Assembly: GCA_041688515.1 (NCBI GenBank)
Contig: JBDNHZ010000023.1
Span: 1 to 24,308, forward strand
Length of the DNA: 24,308 nt
Direction of reading: 5' to 3'
Source of the DNA: UBA6176 sp041688515
GTDB lineage: Bacteria; Verrucomicrobiota; Verrucomicrobiia; Limisphaerales; UBA9464
This document shows, in pieces, positions 1 to 7,641 of this stretch (positions are counted from its first letter, which is position 1; every line of letters starts with the position of its first letter). A model generated the notes under the pieces. The model made no database searches. It was not told the DNA's origin and was given only the letters and a program-made list of their open reading frames with translations. Made by a program: the position numbers and the translations under genes.

Positions 1-91
1 CCTCCGAAGTCAGAGTCTCCTGACGTCGTCTCCTCCGGTACGCCGTGGGATCGCTGTTCTCCTGAATCCAGCCTTCTGGCAATCTCCGGGC

Positions 92-502
92 ATGAGCGTG
101 CACCCCGTCGAGCCGACTCCCGAAGACAAGCTGGCCCGTCGGATGACCGCCCTGGGCATCGCGGAGGAGGATCTGGAGGAGACCTTCATCCGCTCGGGCG
201 GCAACGGCGGCCAGAACGTCAACAAGGTGGCGACCTGCGTGGTGCTGCTGCATCGGCCCTCAGGCACCCAGGTCAAATGCCAGACGACGAGACATCAGGC
301 GCAGAACCGGTTTCTTGCCCGGGTCCAACTCATGGACCGCATCGAGGCCGAACGTCAGAAGCGCATCGATGCCGAGCGCGATCGCGTCGAGAAGGTCCGA
401 CGTCAGAAGCGCCCCCGCAGCCGCGCAGCGAAGAACCGGATCCTCGCGAACAAGGCTCATCAATCCTCGAAGAAGGCCTCCCGCAAAGGCAGCTTCGATT
501 GA
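92..502 (+). CDS. Peptide chain release factor-like ribosome-rescue protein (GGQ domain)
   Basis: A 136-residue protein made of a single RF-1 catalytic domain and a basic tail. The peptidyl-tRNA hydrolysis motif GGQ lies at about residues 37-39 in the context SGGNGGQNVNK. Codon-recognition domains of full-length RF1/RF2 are absent, so it probably frees stalled ribosomes rather than reading stop codons. The stretch after GGQ (CVVLLHRPSG, then VKCQTTRHQAQNR) resembles the mitochondrial MTRFR/C12orf65 branch more than textbook ArfB, judged from memory of those sequences. The Lys/Arg-rich C-terminus (about residues 88-136) fits a tail that enters the ribosomal mRNA channel. No clear ribosome binding site precedes the ATG. 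The frame stays open to the window edge, but the codons upstream do not look like part of this family. It is separated from the next gene by 79 bases and has no evident link to the T6SS. Confidence 0.88.
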   Translation: MSVHPVEPTPEDKLARRMTALGIAEEDLEETFIRSGGNGGQNVNKVATCVVLLHRPSGTQVKCQTTRHQAQNRFLARVQLMDRIEAERQKRIDAERDRVEKVRRQKRPRSRAAKNRILANKAHQSSKKASRKGSFD

Positions 503-581
503 TGCCGCCTCTGCACTCCGCTTCCGACCGAAGGATGCGGCATGCGTTCATGGCGCTTCTGTGCTTCCTTTGGGGGTGCCG

Positions 582-1466
582 ATGAATGCCTCTCCGGAAT
601 TGCCCCCGCTCCGCTCGTGTCTGTACGAGTGCCGGGTGATGCATCATCGGATGCACCCTCGTCGGCACCGCTTCGAGTACGGTCTGTTCCTGGCCTGCCT
701 AGACCTCGACGAACTGGATGCCCTTCACGCACGCCTGCGCTGGTTCAGCCGGAATCGATGGAACCTGTACGAATTCCGTGACACCGACCACTTCACCCGG
801 GCGGCAGGCGTGGCGCCTCCCGAACCGACGGGCGGGATCCGGGCGGGACTGACCGCCTGGCTGGCAACCCAGGGCGTTTCATTGTCGGCGGAGACCCGCG
901 TTCAATTGGTCACCCTGCCCCGAGTCCTGGGGTACGTGTTCAATCCGGTCAGCTTTTATTTCGCCAGCAACCCGGATGGATCCCCCCTCTTCGCGGTCGC
1001 CGAAGTCGGCAATACGTTTGGGGAACAAAAGCCCTATCTCGTCCCGGTGGATCGGGGGGGCGCGGAGGGGGCGCGGACTCGCGGAGGTCGTCCCTCCGGA
1101 GGTCGGTTCCGATTGATTGCGCCGAAACATTTTTATGTCTCCCCGTTCAGTGCGCTGGATCTGCGGTTCGATTTCCGGCTCCAGATGCCGGGCGAACTTC
1201 TGGTCCTCGGCGTCAACGATCTGGATGCGCAGGACCAGACGGTGTTGATCAGTGCAGTGACCGGAACCCGGCGTCCGCTGTCGGACGCTGAGTTGGTGCG
1301 CCTCACCCTTCGCTATCCGCTGGTCACGGCGCGGGTGATCACCTTGATCCACTGGCAGGCGCTGCGTCTGTGGTGGAAGAAGCTCCCGTTCCATCGCAAG
1401 TCCGACCAGCGCGATCTCCAGCGCGGGGTCCTGCATTCGCCCATCCACGGTCCGACCCGGCCTTGA
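582..1466 (+). CDS. DUF1365 family protein
   Basis: A protein of 294 residues, recognised as DUF1365 from several blocks: YECRVMHHRMHP near the N-terminus, FSRNRWNLYEFRDTDH, YVFNPVSFYF, EVGNTFGE, KHFYVSPFSALDLRFDF and a C-terminal HWQALRLWWKK. The biochemical role of the family is unknown. In other bacteria it commonly sits beside FAD-dependent oxidoreductases and cyclopropane-fatty-acid synthase-like methyltransferases, suggesting lipid modification; neither partner is present here. The ATG at 582 was chosen because the family begins just after it and GGGGGTG lies 5 bases upstream. The frame continues upstream to 315 only as an out-of-phase reading of the release-factor gene. Residues about 157-177 form a Gly/Arg-rich insert between two conserved blocks; its DNA resembles an intergenic repeat (see repeat at 1076-1105). 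Confidence 0.88.
   Translation: MNASPELPPLRSCLYECRVMHHRMHPRRHRFEYGLFLACLDLDELDALHARLRWFSRNRWNLYEFRDTDHFTRAAGVAPPEPTGGIRAGLTAWLATQGVSLSAETRVQLVTLPRVLGYVFNPVSFYFASNPDGSPLFAVAEVGNTFGEQKPYLVPVDRGGAEGARTRGGRPSGGRFRLIAPKHFYVSPFSALDLRFDFRLQMPGELLVLGVNDLDAQDQTVLISAVTGTRRPLSDAELVRLTLRYPLVTARVITLIHWQALRLWWKKLPFHRKSDQRDLQRGVLHSPIHGPTRP
1076..1105 (+). repeat. REP-like element inside the DUF1365 gene
   Basis: The DNA encoding the Arg/Gly-rich insert shares GACTCG, a 6-base spacer, and the 11-mer TCGTCCCTCCG with the intergenic copy starting at 3495. It can fold as CGGAGG-TCGTC-CCTCCG (1082-1098). It keeps the reading frame open. Similarity to the second copy was judged by eye. Confidence 0.4.
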
Positions 1467-1528
1467 AAGCGGTGCGGTTTCCCGGGCCTACCTGGGAGAG
1501 GCTTGGGGGCGAGCCCTTGGGGGAAGAG

Positions 1529-1546
1529 GCGGGCGAGGACGCCCGC
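1529..1546. repeat. Short hairpin repeat, copy 1 (GCGGGCG-AGGA-CGCCCGC)
   Basis: A perfect 7-bp stem with a 4-base loop in the 174-base gap between the DUF1365 and LysM lipoprotein genes. The 16-mer at 1532-1547 recurs as its exact reverse complement at 3377-3392, in the next large intergenic region. No T-tract follows, so it is not a convincing intrinsic terminator. It more likely belongs to a dispersed REP-like family. Confidence 0.55.
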
Positions 1547-1640
1547 GGTCCCGGGAGGGCAGCGGGAGAATGGGCCCTACCGGCTCAACTCCCCCCAACC
1601 GCTGTTTGAATTCCCGGCCCTTCCCCGGCAGCCTGTCTGC

Positions 1641-2501
1641 ATGCGTCGCGAGCCAGCCGTTCTTCAGCCACACCCCGGTCCGGGCGTGCTCGGCTGGGTG
1701 TTGCTGGGGATCGTCGCTCTGGGGCTGGCGGGGTGCGACTGGCTGAACCGGCCTTCCGGAGATCCACGGCGCGAGGGAAATTTCCAGGACGGCCTGCGCT
1801 GGGCGGATCAGCAGCGCTGGGACAATTCACGGGAGAGCTACTACCGGGCTCTGGAGACCAATCCGCAGAATCTGCACGCCCACCTCGCGCTCGGAGATCT
1901 GTATCGTTCAAGACTGACCAACCAGGTGCTCGCCCTCTTTCACTACCATCGATACCTCGAGCTCGGCCGGACCCAGAACAACGGGGACTTCCGGGATCAA
2001 TCGGCCACCGACGGCATCCGTAATGCCGAGGTCGAACTCGCCCGCCGCTACGCCGAGCGCATGTTCCGGGACCAACAGCAGTACGAACTCGATACTCTCC
2101 GGCGCACCAACGCCGTGCTCCAGCAACGCATCGACGTCCTTACGCACCACGTCGGTCTGCTCAGCCGCCAAGTGGTCGCCCAGACCAATGCCCCGCTGGC
2201 CAATCCTCCCAGTCGATCCCCCGTCGTCGTCTCCAATCCGCCCAGCCCGCCCGCACGGGTCCCGATCCTCGAACCGGCCCGCCCCCAGACCGGTGGCGTC
2301 CGGGGACCCCAACCGACGCAACCCACGCCGACCGCGCCGGTGCCCACCCCGAACCGCACGCATCGGATCCAGGCCGGCGAATCCCTCTCGTCGATTGCCC
2401 GACAGTATCGGATCGGCGTTCCTGCCCTGCAGGCGGCCAATCCCGGGGTTGATTCGCGGCGGTTGCGACTGGGCCAGATCCTGGTGATCCCCGCCCGTTG
2501 A
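1641..2501 (+). CDS. Lipoprotein with helical/TPR-like region and C-terminal LysM domain
   Basis: A 286-residue protein with a hydrophobic segment (about residues 16-30) ending in a lipobox, ALGLAGC, so Cys32 is the probable lipidation site. Next comes a region that reads like one or two TPR units (residues about 47-100; FQDGLRWADQQRW, YYRALETNPQNLHAHLALGDLY), then a predicted coiled coil around LRRTNAVLQQRIDVLTHHV. A Pro-rich linker follows (about residues 185-238). The C-terminal LysM domain (about 240-285: HRIQAGESLSSIARQY, then LRLGQILVIP) is a peptidoglycan-binding module. The expected location is an envelope lipoprotein contacting the cell wall. The ATG at 1641 is used because it puts the signal peptide at the N-terminus; no clear Shine-Dalgarno site is visible. 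The gene ends 10 bases before the next start, so the two are probably co-transcribed. A direct T6SS role is not shown. Confidence 0.82.
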   Translation: MRREPAVLQPHPGPGVLGWVLLGIVALGLAGCDWLNRPSGDPRREGNFQDGLRWADQQRWDNSRESYYRALETNPQNLHAHLALGDLYRSRLTNQVLALFHYHRYLELGRTQNNGDFRDQSATDGIRNAEVELARRYAERMFRDQQQYELDTLRRTNAVLQQRIDVLTHHVGLLSRQVVAQTNAPLANPPSRSPVVVSNPPSPPARVPILEPARPQTGGVRGPQPTQPTPTAPVPTPNRTHRIQAGESLSSIARQYRIGVPALQAANPGVDSRRLRLGQILVIPAR

Positions 2502-2511
2502 ACCCGGAGTC

Positions 2512-3324
2512 ATGAGGCAACCTCTTGTCACCGCGGCGATCGTCGCCTTCTGGGTGACCATGAATATCCTCCTCTGGCGGTCCGAATCCGGTTACGGCGA
2601 TCGGTTGGAGTCCACCGTGCCTCTGCGCGCTGTGCTGGAGCGAATCCTCAACGCGGCCGATCCCTCCACGCTCCGCCTCAGCCACCACGGCCAGGACCTG
2701 GGTCAACTCCGCTGGATCCCCAGCATCCGTGAAACCCCCGTCGAAACCAACTCGATCGCCCCGGAAGGCATGGTGACCGCAGCGACCGGTTACCATCTCG
2801 ACATCGATCTGAGGCTGACCGGCGATTTGCCGGAATCCCGGTGGGACCTGATCAGCCACTTGGACCTCGACCTCCGCCATGACTGGGAGGAGATCGCCAT
2901 CAAACTCATCCAACGTCCCTCAAGCTGGGAGATCCAGGCACGTCGAGGGGAAGACGCGGTGGAACTGTTGGTTACAGAAGGACGCGCCCCTCCGTTCCGA
3001 CGACGATTCAGCTTCGCCGACCTCGGCGAACTCCCGACCGCACTCGGTCCACTCGCTCCCTTCCTGACATCACAACTGAATCTCGCTGGCACCAACCGGC
3101 TCAAGTCACCCGCCCCCATCGAATGGAAAGCGAGTGACAGTCAGTTGCGGTTGGGTCGGCATCCGATGCGGGCGTTCCGGATCCAGGGGAAAATCCTGGG
3201 CCGCTTCGACTTGGTGGCCTACGTGAGTCGTGCCGGCGAAATCCTCCGGGTCGAACTGCCGGACCACTACGTCCTCACGTCCGTCACCAGTCCTACCTCC
3301 CGCGAATCCGAATCCGCACCTTGA
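2512..3324 (+). CDS. Membrane-anchored protein of unknown function
   Basis: A 270-residue protein I do not recognise. It opens with one hydrophobic helix (about residues 4-22, LVTAAIVAFWVTMNILLW) without a lipobox, so it is probably a single-pass anchored protein with the rest in the periplasm. The remaining 245 residues are soluble and seem rich in beta strand (alternating patterns such as HLDIDLRLTG, SHLDLDLRHDW, FRIQGKILGRFDLVAYV). There is no Cys-rich or catalytic motif. The start lies 10 bases after the LysM lipoprotein stop with GGAG only 2 bases before the ATG, an unusually tight spacing. Starting at the next Met (residue 17) would destroy the anchor, so the first ATG is preferred. Linkage to the lipoprotein suggests a shared envelope role. 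Confidence 0.72.
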   Translation: MRQPLVTAAIVAFWVTMNILLWRSESGYGDRLESTVPLRAVLERILNAADPSTLRLSHHGQDLGQLRWIPSIRETPVETNSIAPEGMVTAATGYHLDIDLRLTGDLPESRWDLISHLDLDLRHDWEEIAIKLIQRPSSWEIQARRGEDAVELLVTEGRAPPFRRRFSFADLGELPTALGPLAPFLTSQLNLAGTNRLKSPAPIEWKASDSQLRLGRHPMRAFRIQGKILGRFDLVAYVSRAGEILRVELPDHYVLTSVTSPTSRESESAP

Positions 3325-3376
3325 GGCGGATCCCGCGGAAGGGTCGTCCTCGGGCGCCTCTGGACATTTCTGGGAG

Positions 3377-3392
3377 CGCGGGCGTCCTCGCC
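3377..3392. repeat. Short hairpin repeat, copy 2 (inverted relative to copy 1)
   Basis: CGCGGGCGTCCTCGCC is the exact reverse complement of bases 1532-1547. Its stem is weaker than in copy 1 because one flank differs. Together the copies bracket the LysM lipoprotein and anchored-protein genes in inverted orientation. Confidence 0.55.
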
Positions 3393-3494
3393 TGTTCCTT
3401 CCCTCCTCGCTTGTTCCTCCCCTGGACGAGCTCGTAGAGGATCGAACTCGTGGAAGAGCTTCGCGAGTCCGTCACTCCGCCCGGCGGTCATGGG

Positions 3495-3526
3495 GACTCG
3501 TAGAACTCGTCCCTCCGAAAACTCGT
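3495..3526. repeat. ACTCGT-rich repeat unit, intergenic copy
   Basis: Contains ACTCGT at 3496, 3505 and 3521, with the 11-mer TCGTCCCTCCG between them. GACTCG plus the 11-mer at the same spacing recurs at 1076-1098 inside the DUF1365 gene. Additional related hexamers are at 3431 and 3446. Confidence 0.4.
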
Positions 3527-3542
3527 CCCGCCATGCGGGAAG

Positions 3543-3570
3543 GCGATCACACTTTGCAAAGTGTGATCGC
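3543..3570. repeat. Perfect 28-bp palindrome
   Basis: Arms GCGATCACACTTTG and CAAAGTGTGATCGC are exact reverse complements with no loop, centred between 3556 and 3557. It sits in a convergent gap where neither flanking operon needs an operator. A dispersed REP-like element or a protein-binding dyad is likelier than a promoter operator. No T-tract follows on either strand, so it is not a standard intrinsic terminator, although it could still block RNA 3' decay. Confidence 0.75.
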
Positions 3571-3710
3571 GATCGGGGCGTCGTGGAACGTGGGAATGGA
3601 CGGTTCGTACGCGCCCGACGTCTCGCCTGCGATTCGAGGCGGTGCCCCCAGTTCCCTCGACGCCGCAGGCGGTTCAGCGATGAGCCTGCCGGAGGGTCTG
3701 AGGGGGGCGC

Positions 3711-3737
3711 ATCTGTGAAATCTGCGCCATCTGCGGA
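3711..3737. repeat. 9-base tandem near-repeat (ATCTGNGNN x3)
   Basis: Three consecutive units, ATCTGTGAA, ATCTGCGCC and ATCTGCGGA, end 22 bases before the 3' end of clpV. The unit shares its ATCTG core but no function is evident. Confidence 0.5.
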
Positions 3738-3759
3738 TCAGCAACTGCGATTTCCAGGA

Positions 3760-6474
3760 TCAATCAAAGGCAAAGGCGAACCCGCCGTCCTTGGCCAGGA
3801 TATGAACGCGGCGGATCGGGAGGGCATTGGCCAACCGATGCAGGAACTCGCGGCCGATCTCCGGGAGCAGTTGGTTGGTGATAATGGAATCCACCAGGCG
3901 CGCGCCCCGGTCGAGCTCGGTGCAGCGTTGGGCGATGAGCTTGGGAACGTCGGCATCGTAGGTGAACGGCACCTTGTGGTTCTGCACGATGCGTTTCTCG
4001 ACCCGCTTGAGGTTCATCTCGACGATCGTCTTCAACATCTCCTGGTTGATCGGATAGTAGGGCACCACGACCAACCGGTTCAGGAGCGCGTCGGGGAACA
4101 CCTTGGTAAGGGGTCCACGCATGGCCTTCTCCAGTCCGGCGGCATCGGGGAGCAACTCGGGATCCTTGCACAGGTTGATGATGACATCCTGGGCGGCGTT
4201 GCTGGTCAGGATGATGAGGGTGTTCTTGAAGTCGATGAGACGACCTTCGCTGTCTTCCATGATGCCCTTGTCGAACACCTGGAAGAAGATCTCGTGCACG
4301 TCGTGGTGGGCCTTCTCCACCTCGTCCAGCAGCACCACGCTATAGGGCTTGCGGCGCACCGCCTCGGTGAGGATGCCGCCTTCGCCATAACCGACATACC
4401 CGGGAGGCGAACCCTTGAGCGTGGAGACGGTGTGCGCCTCCTGGAACTCGCTCATGTTGATGGTGATGATGTTGTGTTCTCCCCCGTAGAGCGCTTCGGC
4501 CAGGGCCAGAGCGGTCTCGGTCTTGCCGGTGCCGCTGGGGCCCACCAGCATGAACACGCCGACCGGACGATTGGGGTTGTCGAGGCGCGCCCGGGCCGTC
4601 TGCACCCGGCGGGCAATCGTCTGGAGGGCGGACCGCTGTCCGGTCACGCGGCGCTCGAGGATGTCGGCCAGACGCAGGACCTGTTCGATCTCGTCCTTGA
4701 CCATCCTTCCGACGGGGATGCCGGTCCAATCCGAGACCACACTGGCGATGGCCTGCTGATCGACACTGGGGAAGATCAACGGGCTCTCGCCCTGGAACTC
4801 GGTCAGTTTGGCCTGCAATCCCTTGAGTTCGACGAGCAGCTTGTCGCGTTCCTCGGGTGTCAGCGCATTCCTGGGGTCCGCGGGGACCATCTTGGGATCC
4901 TTCTTGTCCTCGATGGCGGCCCCGGCAGCGCGAAGCCGGGAACGCAGCTCCAGGATCTTCCCGACCAACTCCTTCTCGTCCGACCAACGCTTCTCCACCA
5001 GCACGAGATTGGCTTTCTCCACCATCAATTTCGCGTCGATCTCCGCCAACCGCAGATCGTGGGTCATACCGACGGTGGTCTCGCGTTGCAGGATCTCGAG
5101 TTCGGTGTCGAGCGCCTGGATCCGACGGCGCGTGTCGTCCACTTCGGGCGGAACCGCGTGCTGACTGACGGCGACCCGCGCCGCCGCGGTATCGATGAGG
5201 CTGACGGCCTTGTCGGGAAGCTGGCGGGCCGGGATGTAGCGATGGGAAAGGCGGACGCCCGCGTCGATGGCCTCGTCGAGGATCTGGACCTTGTGATGCT
5301 TCTCGAAGGCGCTGACGACGCCCCGGAGCATCAGGATACACTGGGTTTCGGACGGTTCATCCACCTTGACCGTCTGGAAGCGGCGGGTGAGGGCCGGATC
5401 CTTCTCGATGTGCTTCTTGTACTCGTCCCAGGTGGTGGCGGCGACGGTCCGAAGGGTTCCGCGGGCGAGGGCGGGCTTGAGCAGGTTGGCGGCATCGCCG
5501 GTTCCCGCCTGGCCACCGGCTCCGATGAGGGTGTGAACCTCGTCGATAAACAGGATGATGGGCTGGGCGGAGGCCTGCACCTCGTCGATGACCGACCGCA
5601 GTCGCTGCTCGAACTCGCCCTTCATGCTGGCACCGGCCTGGAGCAAACCGATGTCGAGGGAAAGCACGCGGACATCCTTCAACTGGGGCGGCACATCCCC
5701 CGCGACGATGCGGTGGGCGAAGCCTTCCACGACGGCCGTCTTTCCGACGCCGGCCTCACCGGTGAGGATGGGATTGTTCTGGCGGCGGCGCATGAGGATG
5801 TCGACGCACTGACGGATCTCCTCGTCGCGGCCGACGATCGGATCAATCTCGCCCTTGCGCACCCGGTCGGTGAGATCGGTGGTGAAGCGCTTGAGGGCCT
5901 CCTGCTTGCCCATGGCGGCAGGACCGGTGGCACCACTGGCGTCCCCGGGAAGGGCACCGCCGGACATGCCGGAGCCATCGCTGGGGGCCTGCCCCTCCTC
6001 GGGGGAGTTGGCCAGCAGCTTGGCGAACTCATCGGAGAGTTGCTCCGCCTTGATCTTGGTCAGCTCCCGGCTGATGCCGAGGAAGGCGTTCTTGAGCGAC
6101 TCGGTCTTGAGGAAAGCCACCACCAGATGACCGGTACGAATCTGCTGCTCGCCGTACATGAGGCTGCCATAGAGGTAAGCCTGCTGGATCACCGATTCGA
6201 TCTGCGGAGAGAAGTCGCTGATCGCGGTCGCGCCGCGCGGAAGGCGGTCGAGGGCCGCCGTCAGGTCCGCGGTCAGTCGCCCGGCATCAATCCCAAACTG
6301 CCGCAGGATCCGGTGCAGATCGGAGTCGGGGGTCTGAAGCAGTTGGAAGATCCAGTGCACGACCTCGACATAGGGATTCCCGCGGAGCTTGCAGAAGACG
6401 GTGGCGCTCTCGAGCGCCTTATATCCGAGGGGGTTGAGTTTCCCGAACAGCGTAACGCGTTGAATATCGGCCAT
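3760..6474 (-). CDS. tssH: T6SS sheath-recycling AAA+ ATPase ClpV (TssH)
   Basis: A 904-residue Clp/Hsp100 ATPase of the ClpV type, which extracts TssC from contracted sheaths in the cytoplasm so that TssB/C can be reused. The N-terminal double Clp-N domain covers about residues 1-160 and is followed by a Gly/Ser/Ala linker (about 160-188). AAA module 1 has Walker A GEAGVGKT (239-246) and Walker B ILFIDEVHTL. A middle coiled-coil region follows. AAA module 2 has GPSGTGKT (about residue 640-648) and SVVLLDEVEKAH, and a C-terminal ClpB-D2 small domain ends the protein. Both nucleotide sites look intact and the length is normal. It is the last T6SS gene, 36 bases after tssG. No strong ribosome binding site precedes the ATG. 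In P. aeruginosa HSI-I vgrG1 follows clpV; here the cluster simply ends. Confidence 0.97.
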   Translation of the reverse strand: MADIQRVTLFGKLNPLGYKALESATVFCKLRGNPYVEVVHWIFQLLQTPDSDLHRILRQFGIDAGRLTADLTAALDRLPRGATAISDFSPQIESVIQQAYLYGSLMYGEQQIRTGHLVVAFLKTESLKNAFLGISRELTKIKAEQLSDEFAKLLANSPEEGQAPSDGSGMSGGALPGDASGATGPAAMGKQEALKRFTTDLTDRVRKGEIDPIVGRDEEIRQCVDILMRRRQNNPILTGEAGVGKTAVVEGFAHRIVAGDVPPQLKDVRVLSLDIGLLQAGASMKGEFEQRLRSVIDEVQASAQPIILFIDEVHTLIGAGGQAGTGDAANLLKPALARGTLRTVAATTWDEYKKHIEKDPALTRRFQTVKVDEPSETQCILMLRGVVSAFEKHHKVQILDEAIDAGVRLSHRYIPARQLPDKAVSLIDTAAARVAVSQHAVPPEVDDTRRRIQALDTELEILQRETTVGMTHDLRLAEIDAKLMVEKANLVLVEKRWSDEKELVGKILELRSRLRAAGAAIEDKKDPKMVPADPRNALTPEERDKLLVELKGLQAKLTEFQGESPLIFPSVDQQAIASVVSDWTGIPVGRMVKDEIEQVLRLADILERRVTGQRSALQTIARRVQTARARLDNPNRPVGVFMLVGPSGTGKTETALALAEALYGGEHNIITINMSEFQEAHTVSTLKGSPPGYVGYGEGGILTEAVRRKPYSVVLLDEVEKAHHDVHEIFFQVFDKGIMEDSEGRLIDFKNTLIILTSNAAQDVIINLCKDPELLPDAAGLEKAMRGPLTKVFPDALLNRLVVVPYYPINQEMLKTIVEMNLKRVEKRIVQNHKVPFTYDADVPKLIAQRCTELDRGARLVDSIITNQLLPEIGREFLHRLANALPIRRVHILAKDGGFAFAFD

Positions 6475-6510
6475 GGATCGAGGGGTTGAGGGTGGGTCTG
6501 AAAATCGGGG

Positions 6511-7641
6511 TCATTGCTCCGGCTTGAGGATGAGGTCCTCCGGGTTCCGCTCCAGCGGTCGGGTGGTCAGCCAGGTGGTCCAGCCCAGACGGCCACCACA
6601 ACCCGACGCCACTCCCGGTTCGGCACCGCCCAGTTGGATCGGCTTCACCTGCTCTTTGAGCACGACCATCTGGACGTCCCAGAAAAACGGCTGGGTGCAG
6701 TAGATCCGCAACCAGTCCCTGAGGCGTTGGAACGATTTTCCCCCGGGCAGGAATCGGGCGACATCGGACAATCCCAGCGGCCCGATCCGGATCCGAATGG
6801 TGAGCTGGCAATCCCAGACACGCGATCCCAGGAGGGTGGTCTGGCCGAGTTCCCTGGAACCGGGCGGCCCGCCGAGGCGACACCTGGAACTCATGGGAAG
6901 CTCGAGCCAGCGGCCCTGGAAGGTCAGCACCTCGACCGGCACCTGGAAGTAATCCTGCAACAGATCCCGCAGGCCTTCGGCATTCCGGACCTGTCGCGCC
7001 AGATGGCCGACGTAGTGAAGCTTGGCCAGCTCTCCGATCGAATCCCGGCCGTAAACCGACGGGCTGCCGAGACCGCACAGGCTACCGATGTAGGTGGCGA
7101 ACCGGCTCTCGGCGAGGCCACGATCGAAATCCACTTCCATCCGCGCCTCGGCCCAGGCTCGAAAGAAAAAGGCCACCATCCGGTCGTGGAACAGGTCCGC
7201 GAACTCGATCAGCACCGGATCCTTGTGGTGCCGCCATCGGGAAAGCGCGTACTCCGTCAGGTGCAGCGGCAGGGCCCCGTTCGGACCAAACAATCCGAAG
7301 AAATACTGATAGATCTTGTGGCGGGCACCCTCGTCCTCGGCGTCCGGATCAGCCGCGGGCTTTGGGGCTGGAGGATTTGCCTCCACGACCGCGGGCGTGC
7401 GCGCCAGCACCGAACGTCGGGTGCGCACCCCATCGATGCTGGCCGCGGCGAAGTCCAGGAAGGGCGGTTGCCCGAAACGAACGACTTCCTGGGACAGTTT
7501 GAGGGATTCGCCCACCCGCGGGATCCCGGGACCCGCCGCCGCCTGCAGGGCGCGGACGAGCAGGAAGAAGTCCGCCCGCCGGGGATCGGCGAGCATTCGG
7601 GCGATCAGATCAACTGTCTCGCGCCGGTCCTCGCTGGCCAT
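6511..7641 (-). CDS. tssG: T6SS baseplate protein TssG (ImpH/VasB family)
   Basis: A 376-residue TssG, which with TssF forms the baseplate wedge around the VgrG hub. Family features are the N-terminal FFLLVRALQ helix after a short leader, SLKLSQEVVRFGQPPFLDF, YQYFFGLFGPNGALPLHLTEYA (about residues 110-132), FFHDRMVAFFFRAW-like text (read here as FADLFHDRMVAFFFRAWAEAR), and C-terminal LTIRIRIGPLGLSDVARFLPGG. It is slightly longer than many TssG proteins, partly from a charged linker around ANPPAPKPAADPDAEDEGARH. The start overlaps the 3' end of tssF by 37 bases. A strong ribosome binding site inside tssF (AAAGGAG, 8 bases before the ATG) supports this start. Confidence 0.95.
   Translation of the reverse strand: MASEDRRETVDLIARMLADPRRADFFLLVRALQAAAGPGIPRVGESLKLSQEVVRFGQPPFLDFAAASIDGVRTRRSVLARTPAVVEANPPAPKPAADPDAEDEGARHKIYQYFFGLFGPNGALPLHLTEYALSRWRHHKDPVLIEFADLFHDRMVAFFFRAWAEARMEVDFDRGLAESRFATYIGSLCGLGSPSVYGRDSIGELAKLHYVGHLARQVRNAEGLRDLLQDYFQVPVEVLTFQGRWLELPMSSRCRLGGPPGSRELGQTTLLGSRVWDCQLTIRIRIGPLGLSDVARFLPGGKSFQRLRDWLRIYCTQPFFWDVQMVVLKEQVKPIQLGGAEPGVASGCGGRLGWTTWLTTRPLERNPEDLILKPEQ

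Larger units (their letters stand above)
3325..3759. other. Convergent intergenic region rich in short repeats
   Basis: 435 bases lie between the plus-strand genes and the minus-strand T6SS operon, with no credible gene. Contents are a reverse-complement copy of the 1532-1547 element (3377-3392), five CTCGT/ACTCGT motifs (3431, 3446, 3496, 3505, 3521), a perfect 28-bp palindrome (3543-3570) and three 9-base near-repeats (3711-3737). I see no intrinsic terminator with a T-tract for either converging unit. The composition suggests a landing site for dispersed palindromic elements. Confidence 0.6.

Noticed and set aside
1..91. Extension of the release-factor gene to the left window edge
   Set aside because: The frame is open, but the upstream codons do not resemble the family and the ATG at 92 gives the usual length.
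315..581. N-terminal extension of the DUF1365 gene
   Set aside because: These codons are an alternative frame of the release-factor gene. The conserved DUF1365 sequence begins after the ATG at 582.
3543..3570. The palindrome as an intrinsic terminator for both operons
   Set aside because: No T-tract follows on either strand and there is no loop sequence; called a repeat instead.
3547..3744. 65-residue minus-strand open frame in the convergent gap
   Set aside because: It spans the palindrome, has no ribosome binding site, and its composition follows the repeats.
3490..6489. 999-residue open frame on the plus strand, antisense to clpV
   Set aside because: The minus strand encodes an unmistakable ClpV. 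The plus frame is open because GC-rich codon use leaves few stops, and its translation is low-complexity Gly/Leu/Asp-rich with no family signature.
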